A DNA stretch of 64,000 nucleotides from Biomphalaria glabrata. Its lineage: Eukaryota > Mollusca > Gastropoda > Planorbidae. Where the stretch lies: contig NC_074711.1 of NCBI RefSeq assembly GCF_947242115.1, positions 43,276,463 to 43,340,462 on the forward strand, given 5' to 3'. The first letter of the stretch is position 1; each line of letters begins with the position of its first letter. The position numbers and the translations under genes were made by a program. Below the pieces are notes generated by a model. It was given only the letters and a program-made list of their open reading frames with translations, had not been told where the DNA came from and searched no databases. Shown here in pieces: positions 21,118-31,739 of the stretch.

Positions 21118-22220
21118 TCAAAGCCGCATTGTTTTTGCGTTTTGTCTGTCAGTCGGTCTGTCCGTCATCTTGATATAAAAAAAACAACTAAAAGTTATTA
21201 AAAATTGATTAACCTTTATTTTACGTTTCAAAACATCGCAATAATTTTTAGGTATGAACACAATTGAAAAGTTTATATAATAGATTGTTCCGGATGTTTG
21301 TATAAATAGTAAAAGAAAAAGAGAATTTCAGATAAATGTAATACCGTTAATTAAATTTTTTGGATGGTCTCGTATAAAAATTAGATGTACTACAGCCACG
21401 TGGAGAGATTTTCATACCTTACTTTGGTGTTTGGATTCTGTTTTCCTAAAAAATCGGAACATAATATTAACGATAATTAGATTTTTTAATGTTTTAGGTA
21501 GAAAGTTAAATGTACTGTAAGAGAGTAGTGAGTTAAAATATTTTTCATAAAAATCCGTAAAAACATTATTTCGTAAATGAGAAGATTATTTGTTTATTAA
21601 TTAGAAGAGGGAGTTCAAACAATTATTTGGCGTTAGTAGATTTTTAAATAAATTCGGAAATTTCTGGCGACGATTTGTAAGAAACAAATTTCCGGAACTT
21701 TCTTTATTGATTACAAAACTTCTATGTTATGTTTTACAAGAAAATTAAATGTCTAAAAAGTAATTTTCAGTAATCAATTCTAGTAAATTACTTTTTTTAA
21801 AAGCCTTATGCGATTTCAAACAATCATTAGGCATAATTCATGTTTTAGAAAACAATATCCGGAACATTTTTACACTTAATGAAATATAAGTCAGTATAGA
21901 GATTTTGATTTAGCATTAATATGCTATTTACATAAAAAACGGAACAACATATTATTGATAATGTGTTTTTGCAACGTTTAAGCATGGAAATTGAATGTAA
22001 TATAAGTTAGAAGAGCAAACAAACATTTGTTGGCGTTGATTAGTTTTGCACAAAAAAATCCGGAACAATCAATTTTAGATACTTAAAACTATTGAGATGT
22101 TATGGGAGGAACATTAAAGGGTAAATCAGATTTTCAATAGCTTTTAGAGTTCTAGTTTTTTAAATCTAATCGTGACGGGCAGACCGACCAACAGACAAAA
22201 CGCACAAAAATAAGCTTCTT
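21118..22220. mobile_element. Non-coding element with imperfect inverted ends
   Basis: TTTTTGCGTTTTGTCTGTCA near 21130 is inverted near 22175-22210 (GACGGGCAGACCGACCAACAG...AAACGCACAAAAA). The interior holds about six diverged ~180-base sub-repeats, each with an AAAAATCCGGAAC-like word and a following AAATGTA block. No coding capacity was seen. The 149-bp satellite directly adjoins it and may belong to the same element. Confidence 0.55.
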
Positions 22221-22739
22221 TTATTCGGATGGGGGCACTAAACAAAAAATAAATAAAATCTGATTTTTTAAAAAAAGTTTAAGGAATTGGTTTAGCACCT
22301 GATCATGTTGTGAGGTTACGCTACTGCACGAAAATCGCTGCATAAAAAGTCCATTTAAAAAAATGTGCGTGATATTTACATACAAAGTGCATTATTAGCC
22401 TTTATAAACAAACAGAAATGTTTTCTTTTAATTTTAGCAGCTAGTTGACCAGAAAAAACGTCTTTAACTATTATTTATATTTGTTGTAAACATTTCCTGT
22501 ACATTTTAAAAATATATTTGACTTAGTGATACTGAAAATACACAAAAATTGTCCATCTTTGTTAGCATATTGTAACATTGCCTCCCTTACATTTACGTAA
22601 TTGTTTTAGAATTGGTGTATTTTTATGAAAAAATCGCTTGCATAATTAATTTTATAAATTAAACGGTTTGCTTTTAGAAAACCAAAAGTAGCCGTTGCAC
22701 CTAAACTTTTTAAGCCGGATTTAATGATGAAATAATATT

Positions 22740-22862
22740 TTTCATATCTCTTCTAGTTTTCGAGATCTGAGTGTGACAGACGGACAGACGGACAGACGGA
22801 CAGACGGACATTTTGCACAAACCTAATAGCGGCTTTTTCCCCTTACGGGGGCCGCTAAAAAG
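22740..22862. repeat. GACAGACG array and GC hairpin, repeat-family end
   Basis: A GACAGACG/GACGGACA run is followed by AGCGGC, a loop containing CCCCTTACGGGG and GCCGCT, which forms a strong hairpin. Decayed relatives of the same end lie near 22165-22255 and 29460-29515, so this is the 3' end of a dispersed repeat, not a transcription terminator. Confidence 0.6.
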
Positions 22863-23546
22863 CGTGTTAGTGATGCCGTCATTTGCAACGCCCACTGAAA
22901 TTATTTCCCCTTATGTCTCGATTCTTTGTGCCACCGTTCGAGTGAAATCTTTTTTTTTAAAAGGGAATCGTCGATTTAGAATATAGCAGAATCTTGGACT
23001 ATGGAAAGACCAGGTGGTTAGATATAAAGCCTTCGTTGGAGCGACTATTTCAATTATATCCTGCTTTGAAATTATATTTCTTTTCCCAAGAAGTTATACC
23101 ATAATCAAAAGCCTTTTTTTAAAAAAAAACTGTGCTGAATTGTGGCTGCATTTTCTGTAAACAGAATTGAGATCTATTCCATGCAGCAACTCTGTTTATT
23201 GAACATGTGTGACACACGCGCAAGACGGTAACTTCTCTTTTGCAGTAACGTCTGCAAATTATAAAAAGATAGGACAACTGATGGACAGAATGTAAGTTCT
23301 CTTGAAGTATTTTCTACCATCGACAGATTGATTCAGAAATGCTATGTTTTCTTCAGACGACCCTTTCTTTGTGCTCCTTTCACTGTACCCTGAAGGCTGA
23401 CTTTAGACAGTCATGTCTTAACAATATGACCGAAACAGATCAGTTTTCGTCTCTTCACAGTATAGAGGAGCTCCTCCCTTTTGCCAGCTAGAGTGTTGAC
23501 TTGTAACAGTACAAATTCATTTGTCTTCTTTTCCTTGTAGCTGTTA
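22863..23546. other. No gene seen; small LINE 3'-tail relic
   Basis: Only a degraded LINE 3' end (TTTTGCAGTAACGTCTG, 23232-23274) was recognised in this stretch. Confidence 0.4.
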
Positions 23547-23554
23547 CCCAGCAT

Positions 23555-24638
23555 CATGGGCGTAGCCGGGGGGGGTCTTGTGTTTCAACCCCCCCCCCCA
23601 GAAATGAAATAACCCCCGAGGGGGGAATGTGGAGTTTTGTGACTGATTTTTTGCTTTGATTTTAGATGAGGTTTTATGCTCAACCATCACTTGCCCCAGC
23701 GCAGCCAAGGGGGTTTTGAGTTTCAAATCCCCATTAAGGTGGTTTTGAGGTTAAAACCCTTATCTTGTATTTAAAAAAATAATGCTAACAACAGTCACCA
23801 AATTCCATGAGCGTAGCCAAGAGGGGCTTTGTGTTCAAGAAACCACTCCAGAGGACTTTAAACACCCTCCAAATAGTTTTGAGTTTAAAACCCCTCCAGC
23901 GGGGGTTGAAGCTAAAAACCACCCTTTAAAATAAAATTAAAAGCAAACTACACACACAAAATTCTATGAGTGTAGCCAAGGGGACTTTTGACTTAACCCC
24001 CCACCCAAGGGCTCTAAGTTTAAAACCCCCTCCAGATGGTTTTGAGTTTAAATCCCCCTACAGATAGTTTTGTGGTTAAAAACCACCTCTTCGTTATTAT
24101 TTTAAAGCAAACTACAAATTCTACTAGCGTAGCTAAAGGGGTTATGAGTTTGTTAAAAAAAAAAACTTCAGAGATTTTTTAGTTTAACCCCCCCCCCCCC
24201 CAACAGATGGTTTTAACAATAAAACTTCCACTTTCAATATAAATTAGCGTAGCCAAGAGAGGTTACGCATTTCTACCAGTCGCTGGGCTCCATAAATAAG
24301 GTGCAGTGAATAGTAGATTTTGCTTTTGAACTAAACTTTTTAATTGCAGGATAATGCACTGTATATGCTTCAGAATATGCATTTTTTTTTGTTTTAAATA
24401 CCGGAAATAGCGCTGGGGGAGCTCACAGTGCTCCCCCAGACCTCCTGGATGGCAAGGGCAGGGTGTCTACAATCTTTCCACTAACTTCAGGAATAACTTA
24501 TTCTAGGGTACAATAAGCATCTTCCATAAGAATGAAAGGTCAGAATATAATAACGATTAGCTACGCACACACACACATACATATGTATAATTCCCCCCCC
24601 CCCAACCCTCCCCGAAAAAAATCCTGACTACGCCCATG
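23555..24638 (-). mobile_element. CATGGGCGTAG-ended DNA transposon, copy 1
   Basis: The element begins CATGGGCGTAGCC and ends CTACGCCCATG, with flanks CCCAGCAT and CTCAGCAT (8 bp, one mismatch). The interior is non-coding. It carries tandem ~120-bp units of the type GTAGCCAAGGGG, then GAGTTTAAAACCCC, and then a single-copy part (CTGGGCTCCATAAATAAGGT to GCGCTGGGGGAGCTC). The copy at 57131-59080 is the same family in the opposite orientation, and a truncated end lies at 47920-47975. The 8-bp duplication fits a hAT-like mobilisation, but the termini are not those of a family I can name. Confidence 0.75.
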
Positions 24639-24649
24639 CTCAGCATATC

Positions 24650-25288
24650 TTCCGTACATTTGCTCTCAAAAGCTTGCATTCTCCTCAGTGTTCAATGTCC
24701 AACTTTTACAACTTTTTAAAGGTGTAGGTTGAATAGGCTAGCGAGAGTACAACTCTAATTTTATTTGGAAGCTGGTGTTACACTTCCAGAGTTTCCACAT
24801 GGCTAATGGCAACGGATGTCAAGATTAAGCGTTTTTCTTTTCTTTTATTGTTACAATGTAATATTAATTATAATGTAAAAGAAATAGAATATTATATATC
24901 TAGACCTATTTAAAGCGTAGAACTTTGTTATATAAAAAGTTACATGTAAGCCCTGTATACGCCTTGCACGTATACACAATGATAGTGTTATTGTTATTGG
25001 GACTGTTTGGAAATGTTTCAATTGAAGTCATGACAATTTCTGATTAGCCGAAAAAAAAAATCAATTACATGTCTTTAATTGACTGAAGTGTGTGTTACAT
25101 GTGTTGGTCTTCACGTTAGGAAACGAGATCTACCTGTATCTGTGATAGTTCTGTGTTGTTTCTTGTGCATTTTACTGGAGTCAGAAATAAGGGAAGCAAT
25201 TGTGAAGTGTCATAACTCTTTTAAAATCAGGTTTGGTGGTTTTACTTTTTAAAGCATAGAACCTCGATAGCGTTGCTTCACCTATATG

Positions 25289-25327
<39 letters not shown>

Positions 25328-26760
25328 AATGACATTTTACAGAGCAGCTTTTCTCATCCTGTAGTTCTATGTTTTCTATTCCGCTGTCTCTCACTGAAAC
25401 TACGCACAATGTACATAATTGTCCACTCAATTTCCCTAGTGGTCCATTCAATTTCGTTAGTGGTCCATTCAATTTAACTGGTGTTCTGCTATATTTCAGA
25501 AGTGGTCTGATCAATTTCATTAATAGACCGATCAATTTCACTAGAGGTCCGCTTTTTTTCACAAATAGTCCACTAATTTTTACTGGTGGTACGCTCTTTT
25601 TCATTGCTGATTCTCTCCAGCTCACAGTTGGTCCATCACATTTAATTGAGGATCAGTGGGAGAAGCGATAAAAATTCATATTGCGAAAGATTTATTTCAT
25701 ACCACTACAATGACAAAAAAGGCGTAAGTCACTATTAAGTGGCCCCTTAGCTTCCTAAAGCTGAGAACCTTTAAAACTTAATTCCTACTGATATACAAAT
25801 CTGTATTATATTAAGTTTGCTATTCCAAAACAACATAAAAACAATACTATTAGACTTTCTTCTAATATTCGAACTAACGTGCCAACATTCGTCAAGAGCG
25901 CCATTGATCTCTACTTAGGAAGTTAGGAATCATACTTGATCAAAACTATTGAAGTTTCATTAACTTGGACAGAGCGGCAATACCAAGTGCCCTTTAATAT
26001 TTATATAGGATGTGCCAATCAATAAAGGCTAGCTAAAATGTATTTTTTTTTATCAACCGCATACTCCAGTCTTGGGTTTCTACCAAACTACCTGGCAACA
26101 AATTTACGACAAAATCTCACATTGAAAGCATTATTTTTTGTCAGAAATAAAAATCTGTAACTTTAATATGCATAGATTTTATGGCGAGCTAAACTTTGAT
26201 TTCTATGCCTCCTTAATAAAATAGGCCTAAACAAAAGCAATTAATTTAAAATACGTGTATTTGTTTAATTATTTATAAAAACATTCCCGTTCTATAAAAA
26301 TGTGAGTGACTTTTTAAAAGACAGAACCAGAAGACACAGTAGACAATACGATCACGCCCTTCAAAGAATATCCGAAGACCAGTGAAGCATGAAGCTGGTC
26401 TATTTTAATCTTTGCTATTCTAGTCAATATTTTTTTTTAAATACAATCAACACGAAACCTCATAACATAAAACAAAGGCGTAAAAGCTCCTTTGTTATAA
26501 TGCCATGTTTTATAAGGTTTGGGGGTTTTCTGGTATGACTCCATCTGGCAATAATAATCTTACCATTAGGTTATAGATCTACAGCCTTTTCCAAAACATT
26601 TTGAGACACAGAAAAATAGCCGAATTTTTTAAAAACTCTTTCCGAATGTATCTGAGAATATTAAAAATATTTTTGTGAAGAACCCCTGTGACAATTCTGA
26701 CAGTTTTTGTTTCTTTCTATTATTTTTATCTTTGTAAGTAAATTATGTCTTTGAAGACAT
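24650..26760. other. Intergenic stretch between genes A and B, no gene seen
   Basis: Contains a (TA)n run at 25292-25325 and the 21-bp repeat at 25420-25640. The remainder is AT-rich without recognisable coding signal. Confidence 0.45.
25420..25640 (+). repeat. Degenerate 21-bp tandem repeat, open on both strands
   Basis: About ten diverged copies of a 21-base unit like GTGGTCCATTCAATTTCATTA. Because the unit is a multiple of three, long frames appear on both strands (an SGPFNF-type heptad on +, a KLNGPLT-type heptad on minus). That explains the overlapping 100- and 115-codon frames without a gene. Confidence 0.75.
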
Positions 26761-26770
26761 TAAGCAAACG

Positions 26771-26779
26771 TATATAAAT
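26771..26779 (+). promoter_or_regulatory. TATA box of cytokine-like gene B
   Basis: TATATAAAT stands 195 bases before the ATG at 26968, at the same relative place as the TATA box of paralogue A. Transcription would start near 26803. Confidence 0.6.
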
Positions 26780-26967
26780 GCAGAGAGTGTACCTCTGAAA
26801 ATCAAACATCGTTAGAATATTGAAAGACAAACTCAAATAATTGATTAATACATAGAGACATTGTAGCTTTGATTATCAAAATATCATAGAACTTTACAGA
26901 AGACTAACAGAAGATTTAATAATTTATTAAAACATAAATCTAAACTATCTAAGTATCAGAAAAAGAA

Positions 26968-29900
26968 ATGAGTACGAATTGTTTCAAATATTTTTAATTC
27001 TTGCTTAATTTATACTGCTTATATGTATTTTTTTAGCAAATATATTTTACAGCACCAAATAAAAATACTTTAAATCTATTGTGTATTACAATTAAAAGTG
27101 TGAGCTAAGCATATAGTCTAGAGTTTACCAAACTTTTCCGTAAAGGAACACAGTACATTCTGGGTATTTAACGTAACACTTTTTTTTTAAATTTTGTTTT
27201 GAGAGATTAATACACGTGGTGGCCTACTAGTTAATTATTCCAGTAGTTCTTGAAACACATATTCAGGTTTGGCGGAGCATTAGGGTTCCGCGGAACACAG
27301 TTTAGGAAACACTGATATAGTGAATACATGTTAATCCCAATGTAATCAAGTTCTTTTATATTTTTTCAGAACTCCAATTGTATATTTTTTTAATTTTGAA
27401 AGTAGTGTCATCATTATCTTGCAAGACACCAAAAGCTATAGATACATGCACACCATGTGGAGCCAATCAGTCAAACGCAACTGTAAATTTAAATTCAATA
27501 TCGAATACAATTAAAAAATTAAAAAAACGAATGGAAAAAGAACTGAAAAGTCTGGCTCATTCATACATGGTAAGCTTTGTTATGTCACCATTATCATCTT
27601 GTACATGGTAAGCTTTGTTATGTCACCATTATCATCTTGTACATGGTAAGCTTTGTTATGTCACCATTATCATCTTGTACATGGTAAGCTTTGTTATGTC
27701 ACCATTATCATCTTGTACATGGTAAGCTTTGTTATGTCACCATTATCATCTTGTACATGGTAAGCTTTGTTATGTCACCATTATCATCTTGTACATGGTA
27801 AGCGAGTTGTATCACAAAGTAGTGAGTTATCGATTTGGACATGGTAAGCAAGTTGTATCATAAATTAGTGAGTTATTCATTAGTACATGGTAAGCGAGCT
27901 GTATCACAAAGTAGTGAGTTATTAGGTGTCAGGGTAAGCTAGTTGTATTACGAAGTATTGAGTTATTAGCTTGTACATGCTAAGCTTTGTTGTATTACAA
28001 AGTAGTAAGTTATTAATGTGTACACGGTAAACGTAAATAAAGTAGTGAGTTATTAGCGTGTACATGCTAAGCGAATTATATCATAAAGTAGTGAGTTATT
28101 AGCGTGTACATGCTAATCGAATTATATCATAAAGTAGTGAGTTATTAGCGTGTACATGCTAAGCGAATTATATCATAAAGTAGTGAGTTATTAGCGTGTA
28201 CATGCTAAGCGAATTATCTCATAAAGTAGTGAGTTATTAGCGTGTACATGCTAAGCGAATTATCTCATAAAGTAGTGAGTTATTAGCGTGTACACGCTAA
28301 GCGAATTATCTCATAAAGTAGTGAGTTATTAGCGTGTACATGCTAAGCGAATTATCTCATAAAGTAGTGAGTTATTAGCGTGTACATGCTAAGCGAATTA
28401 TATCATAAAGTAGTTAATTTGTTAGCGTGTTTAACGTGAGCTAGTTGTATGGTAAAGTAGTGAGCTATAGGCTAGTTACAATGTATGTTTAAGGAGATAT
28501 TCATACATAGTAGAAACAACTATAAAAAGAGAACTTTTTCTGTTGTATCCGGTGTCTAAAAGAACGGGTATGTTGATAAGCTCTGTAGAATCACGTTTTC
28601 TAAGCTCTTCAGTTTGAAGCACACAAAATGTCACCATTTGGGAAACATGAGACCATTGGACTAGGTTTATACTTGCACTCTATGATATAAATGACAACTA
28701 TTAGGAGTAATAAAGAGGATTTGATACGAAAACTAACTGCCACTGATATCTTCAAGTTATTTCACTACTTTACAAAAAATAATATTCTGTTGTGACAGTA
28801 ATACATACTTTTTCCATGCATTATCTACTCATAAATATTTAAGAATATGGTAAATAATAACAATCAAGTAACTGCCATCTTTAAGCTTCAATATAAATGC
28901 ACTTAATAAAATTAAATAACTCTAAAAACATATATTTATGAGGAGGCGCGGTGGCATAAAGCGCTTGATTTTTGAAGCGAGGGGTCCTGGGTTCGAATGC
29001 TAGTGAAGACTAGGATTTTTAATTTCAGGATTTTATGGCGCCTCTGAGTCCACTAAGATATAATTGGTACCTGACATTAGTTTTTTAAAAAAAAGGCGGT
29101 TGTTCGTTGTGCTGGCCACATGAAATCCTCGCTAACCGTGGGCCACAGAAACAGATAAACTTTATAATATCTGCCCCATAGACTGCAAGGTCTGAAAGAG
29201 GAACTTAACTTTTTTATATGTTTGAAAAGAACGAAATAGAGTAGTTAAATTTAATTTTATTTCATTTCTTTTCTTGTGCATGTCATAATACATATAAAAA
29301 AAATATTTTTGAAATGTGGAGGTCCAAATTTACATTTCATTGTAAAAAAAAAAAAAGAAGTTTGGCTTGTATCTAAATAAACGGTTGCACTTTATTGGAG
29401 ACCCAACAGGCTATTGTGAAATAAGAGCTTTTAGTTGTTTTTTTTATAATGTAACATACAGATAAACAGACAGAAAGCTCAAAAACAATAGCGGATTTTT
29501 CTTGCGGGTGCCTCTGAAAACGCATTTATTCATGTGCATTGAAAATTTAAAATGTTCAAATATCTGAAAGGGGATTATATTAGGGAAAATACATGTCTAC
29601 AAAATACACTAAATACACTTGTGAAGATTAAGGCTGTTCTAACAATATTCCGTTTCGAAATGATTGCCAAACACTTCTATTGCTGACAACGAGCTAACGA
29701 AGCTGCCACTTTATTTTTCAGGTGACTACATCCCAAGAAAGGCCAAATCTAGATGAATGTTGTGATGTAGAGACTATTTTGGATCGTCTTAACCTAACAT
29801 TACCTGGCGACTTGGTAAACTAGATTATAATTATCTGAATAGATAGATACATTAGTTTTATTTTATACTGAATATATGTTTGCTCTTGGTACCATACAGT

Positions 29901-31735
29901 TCTAATCATTAGATTCCTACGTGAAGTTCCGACTTGAATGGAGGTATTGTTAAAAAAAATCAGTGTGTTGAGCAGGCCTACAACAGGGAAAGAAATATGG
30001 TGTTCGAATCTTTTTTTATGTTAGTGTCCACTGTAGTGTTACCTATATTTAATAAATTGGTCTTTTGACCTCGTTCCAGTATGGAAAATTATATTATAGA
30101 GGCCGTGATTGGCAGCGATTTCTATTTCATTATTATGCAAACTTTCGGGGCCATGGGATAGGTCTATGTCCAAGTTTTCTAAACTTCAAACTGGAGATTG
30201 GGAAAAGAATTACCAGCATGCTGGCCACACTGGGAAAACTCTAGTTTGACCTTTATAATTTCTCAAAGTAAAAATAAATAAATTTTAATTTGGCTAGAGA
30301 AATAGAAAATGTGTATCTTGATTCTTGAATGAATTATACGTCTTAGGGTATTCTACAGCATTGAAGAGTTTAATAAATATTTTCAGTAAAAAATGTTTCA
30401 TCGTTTTTTAATCTAACATTCATGAGTTGTTAAGAGAAAAACAATCGCTCCAGTATGCTATACATAAGAAAAAAAAATCTTCACAAAAATACAAAGAGTT
30501 GGAATCAAACCCGATACAAGGTTATAAGTCCAGAAAACCTGAAACACGGCAGGTGGAAACAACATATCAGCAGTACTTTCTATGTCATGTATTTTACCCC
30601 ATTTTACAAAGTTTATTATCAACTCACTCCGTCTGTCACAAATGTTTTATTTTATTTCTCCCACTTCCCATTCTTGAAGGAAGTTAAGACTTTGCACAAT
30701 TAAATATTGTTCCTAACAAAACATGAATTAATAAAATAAATTAACCAATTAGTTAATTAAAAGGTGGTAATTAATTAATTTTGTTTAATTTAGTAAAGGG
30801 AAATAAATCTTACAGATTATGTGTGTGTGTGTGTCTGTAAATGTGGAGGTCTTCCCCTTAGATTTATTATTAAAGGTGAAGACGCTAGTAAATTGCTAGA
30901 CGAATAGTTGACTTTGTTACACTTTAAAAAATTGGTTTTATTTTACATAAAAACTTGGATTCTTTCTCAATTATTTCATCTATTTGGCGATTCCATGCGG
31001 CATAATTTTTACCCAATTACAGATTACAGATTACAAAAAATATTTTCAAATGTATATATATTTTATACTTCATCAACATAGCCCATTGCTTTTGTATAGT
31101 GCAACTTTTATGCTATGGCATGCTCAGTGCGCAATGGTCCAATGTCTTTTGTGGACGTGTGTGTGGGCGTGGTGGGCCGATGGGAGGGTATCTAAACTAG
31201 GGAAAAACAAACTGGCTGTATTTAAATGTCTAATAAAAATATTTTTTTTAATTTACAGATCTCATTTCATGGAGCTTTAACGGACGTTGCCAGCTTGATC
31301 AATGACGTTACATTTTTAAGGCTGAACCTGAAGTTAGATCGTACGATAATACAGACAATAAATATAACACTCTGTCAGCTTCATCGATATTTCCAGCACA
31401 ATGAATACATTAGGCCAACACGATCATTTTCAAGCTGCAAGCGGCCAAGCAACTTAATTCAATGTAGGCCTACAACTCTTAATTCTGACGACTGTAAAGC
31501 CAAGATTACAATTGACTTTATCCGAAGTGCTTCGCTACTTTTAGATAACACATATTCCGGACTTAACAAATTCAAGAATGCGACCAATTCAAAAAGAAAC
31601 AAAGGGGGCGCTAAAAAAACAAAAATGGGTAAAAACAAGGGCCCAACAAAGCAGACACAAAAACAAGAGAAAAACAAAACAAAAAAAGCTAAGCCTAACA
31701 GGAAGAACATAGCACAGACTTCAGTGTCACCATAG
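26968..31735 (+). CDS. Secreted Cys-rich helical, cytokine-like protein B (4 exons)
   Basis: Exons 26968-26971, 27370-27569, 29722-29814 and 31259-31735 give 257 residues. As in paralogue A, exon 1 is only ATG+A before GTACGA, and phases are 1, 0, 0. Exon 2 completes a signal peptide (MKLQLYIFLILKVVSSLS) and carries DTCTPCG plus a helix (ISNTIKKLKKRMEKELKSLA). Exon 3 has RPNLDECC and exon 4 has INITLCQLHRYF, SFSSC and DCKAKITIDFIRSASLLL. Sequons NQS, NAT, NLT and NIT suggest N-glycosylation. Unlike A, it ends in a ~55-residue Lys/Asn/Gln-rich tail with GGAKKTKMGKNKG and KKAKPNRKN, possibly for heparan-sulphate or nucleic-acid binding (inference). The family is unrecognised; the role is inferred as for A. 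Confidence 0.75.
27118..27314. mobile_element. hAT-type MITE in intron 1 of gene B
   Basis: Ends near CTAGAGTTTACCAAACTT and ACAGTTTAGGAAACACTG, flanked by ATATAGT on both sides (27111-27117 and 27315-27321). The interior shares GTGGTGGCCTACTAGTT with the MITE at 12022-12176. A related copy therefore sits in an intron of each paralogue, but in different introns. Confidence 0.75.
27564..28435 (+). repeat. Minisatellite that contains the exon 2 splice donor of gene B
   Basis: Six copies of a 38-bp unit (ACATGGTAAGCTTTGTTATG followed by TCACCATTATCATCTTGT) begin at 27564, inside the last codons of exon 2. Every copy repeats the junction word ACATG/GTAAGC. From 27793 the array passes into ~46-bp units with GTAAGCGAG and then GCTAAGCGAATTAT...GTAGTGAGTTATTAGCGTGT (about eight close copies at 28060-28430). 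The tandem duplication has thus copied a 5' splice site several times. Confidence 0.93.
28945..29215 (+). mobile_element. tRNA-headed SINE in intron 2 of gene B
   Basis: GGCGCGGTGGCATAAAGCGC acts as a box A-like head and GGGTTCGAATGC as box B. A body with GGCGCCTCTGAGTCC follows, then a tail with GTGGGCCACAGAAACAGAT and CAAGGTCTGAAAG. The tail recurs in the MULE intron at 49905-49999. Confidence 0.8.
29425..29515. repeat. Decayed copy of the GACAGACG-hairpin repeat end
   Basis: ATAAACAGACAGAAAGCTC and AATAGCGG...TTGCGGGTGCC parallel the motif order at 22740-22862. Confidence 0.45.
30595..30885. repeat. Dispersed AACTCACTCCGTCTGTC repeat, intron 3 of gene B
   Basis: The word order is TATCAACTCACTCCGTCTGTC, TATTTCTCCCAC, GAATTAATAAAATAAATTAACC, TTAATTTAGTAAAGGGAAAT. 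It recurs at 34045-34510 (two copies) and 43770-43960, so this is an interspersed non-coding family. Confidence 0.7.
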
Positions 31736-31739
31736 ATAA

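Noticed and set aside
22827-22857. Strong GC hairpin followed by AAA, like a bacterial terminator or Helitron end
   Set aside because: Decayed copies show it is part of a dispersed repeat. A CTRR-type Helitron end at the correct distance from the hairpin was not convincing.
25278-25671. Overlapping 100- and 115-codon frames on opposite strands
   Set aside because: Both follow from a 21-bp (multiple of three) tandem repeat without stops; no other coding evidence.
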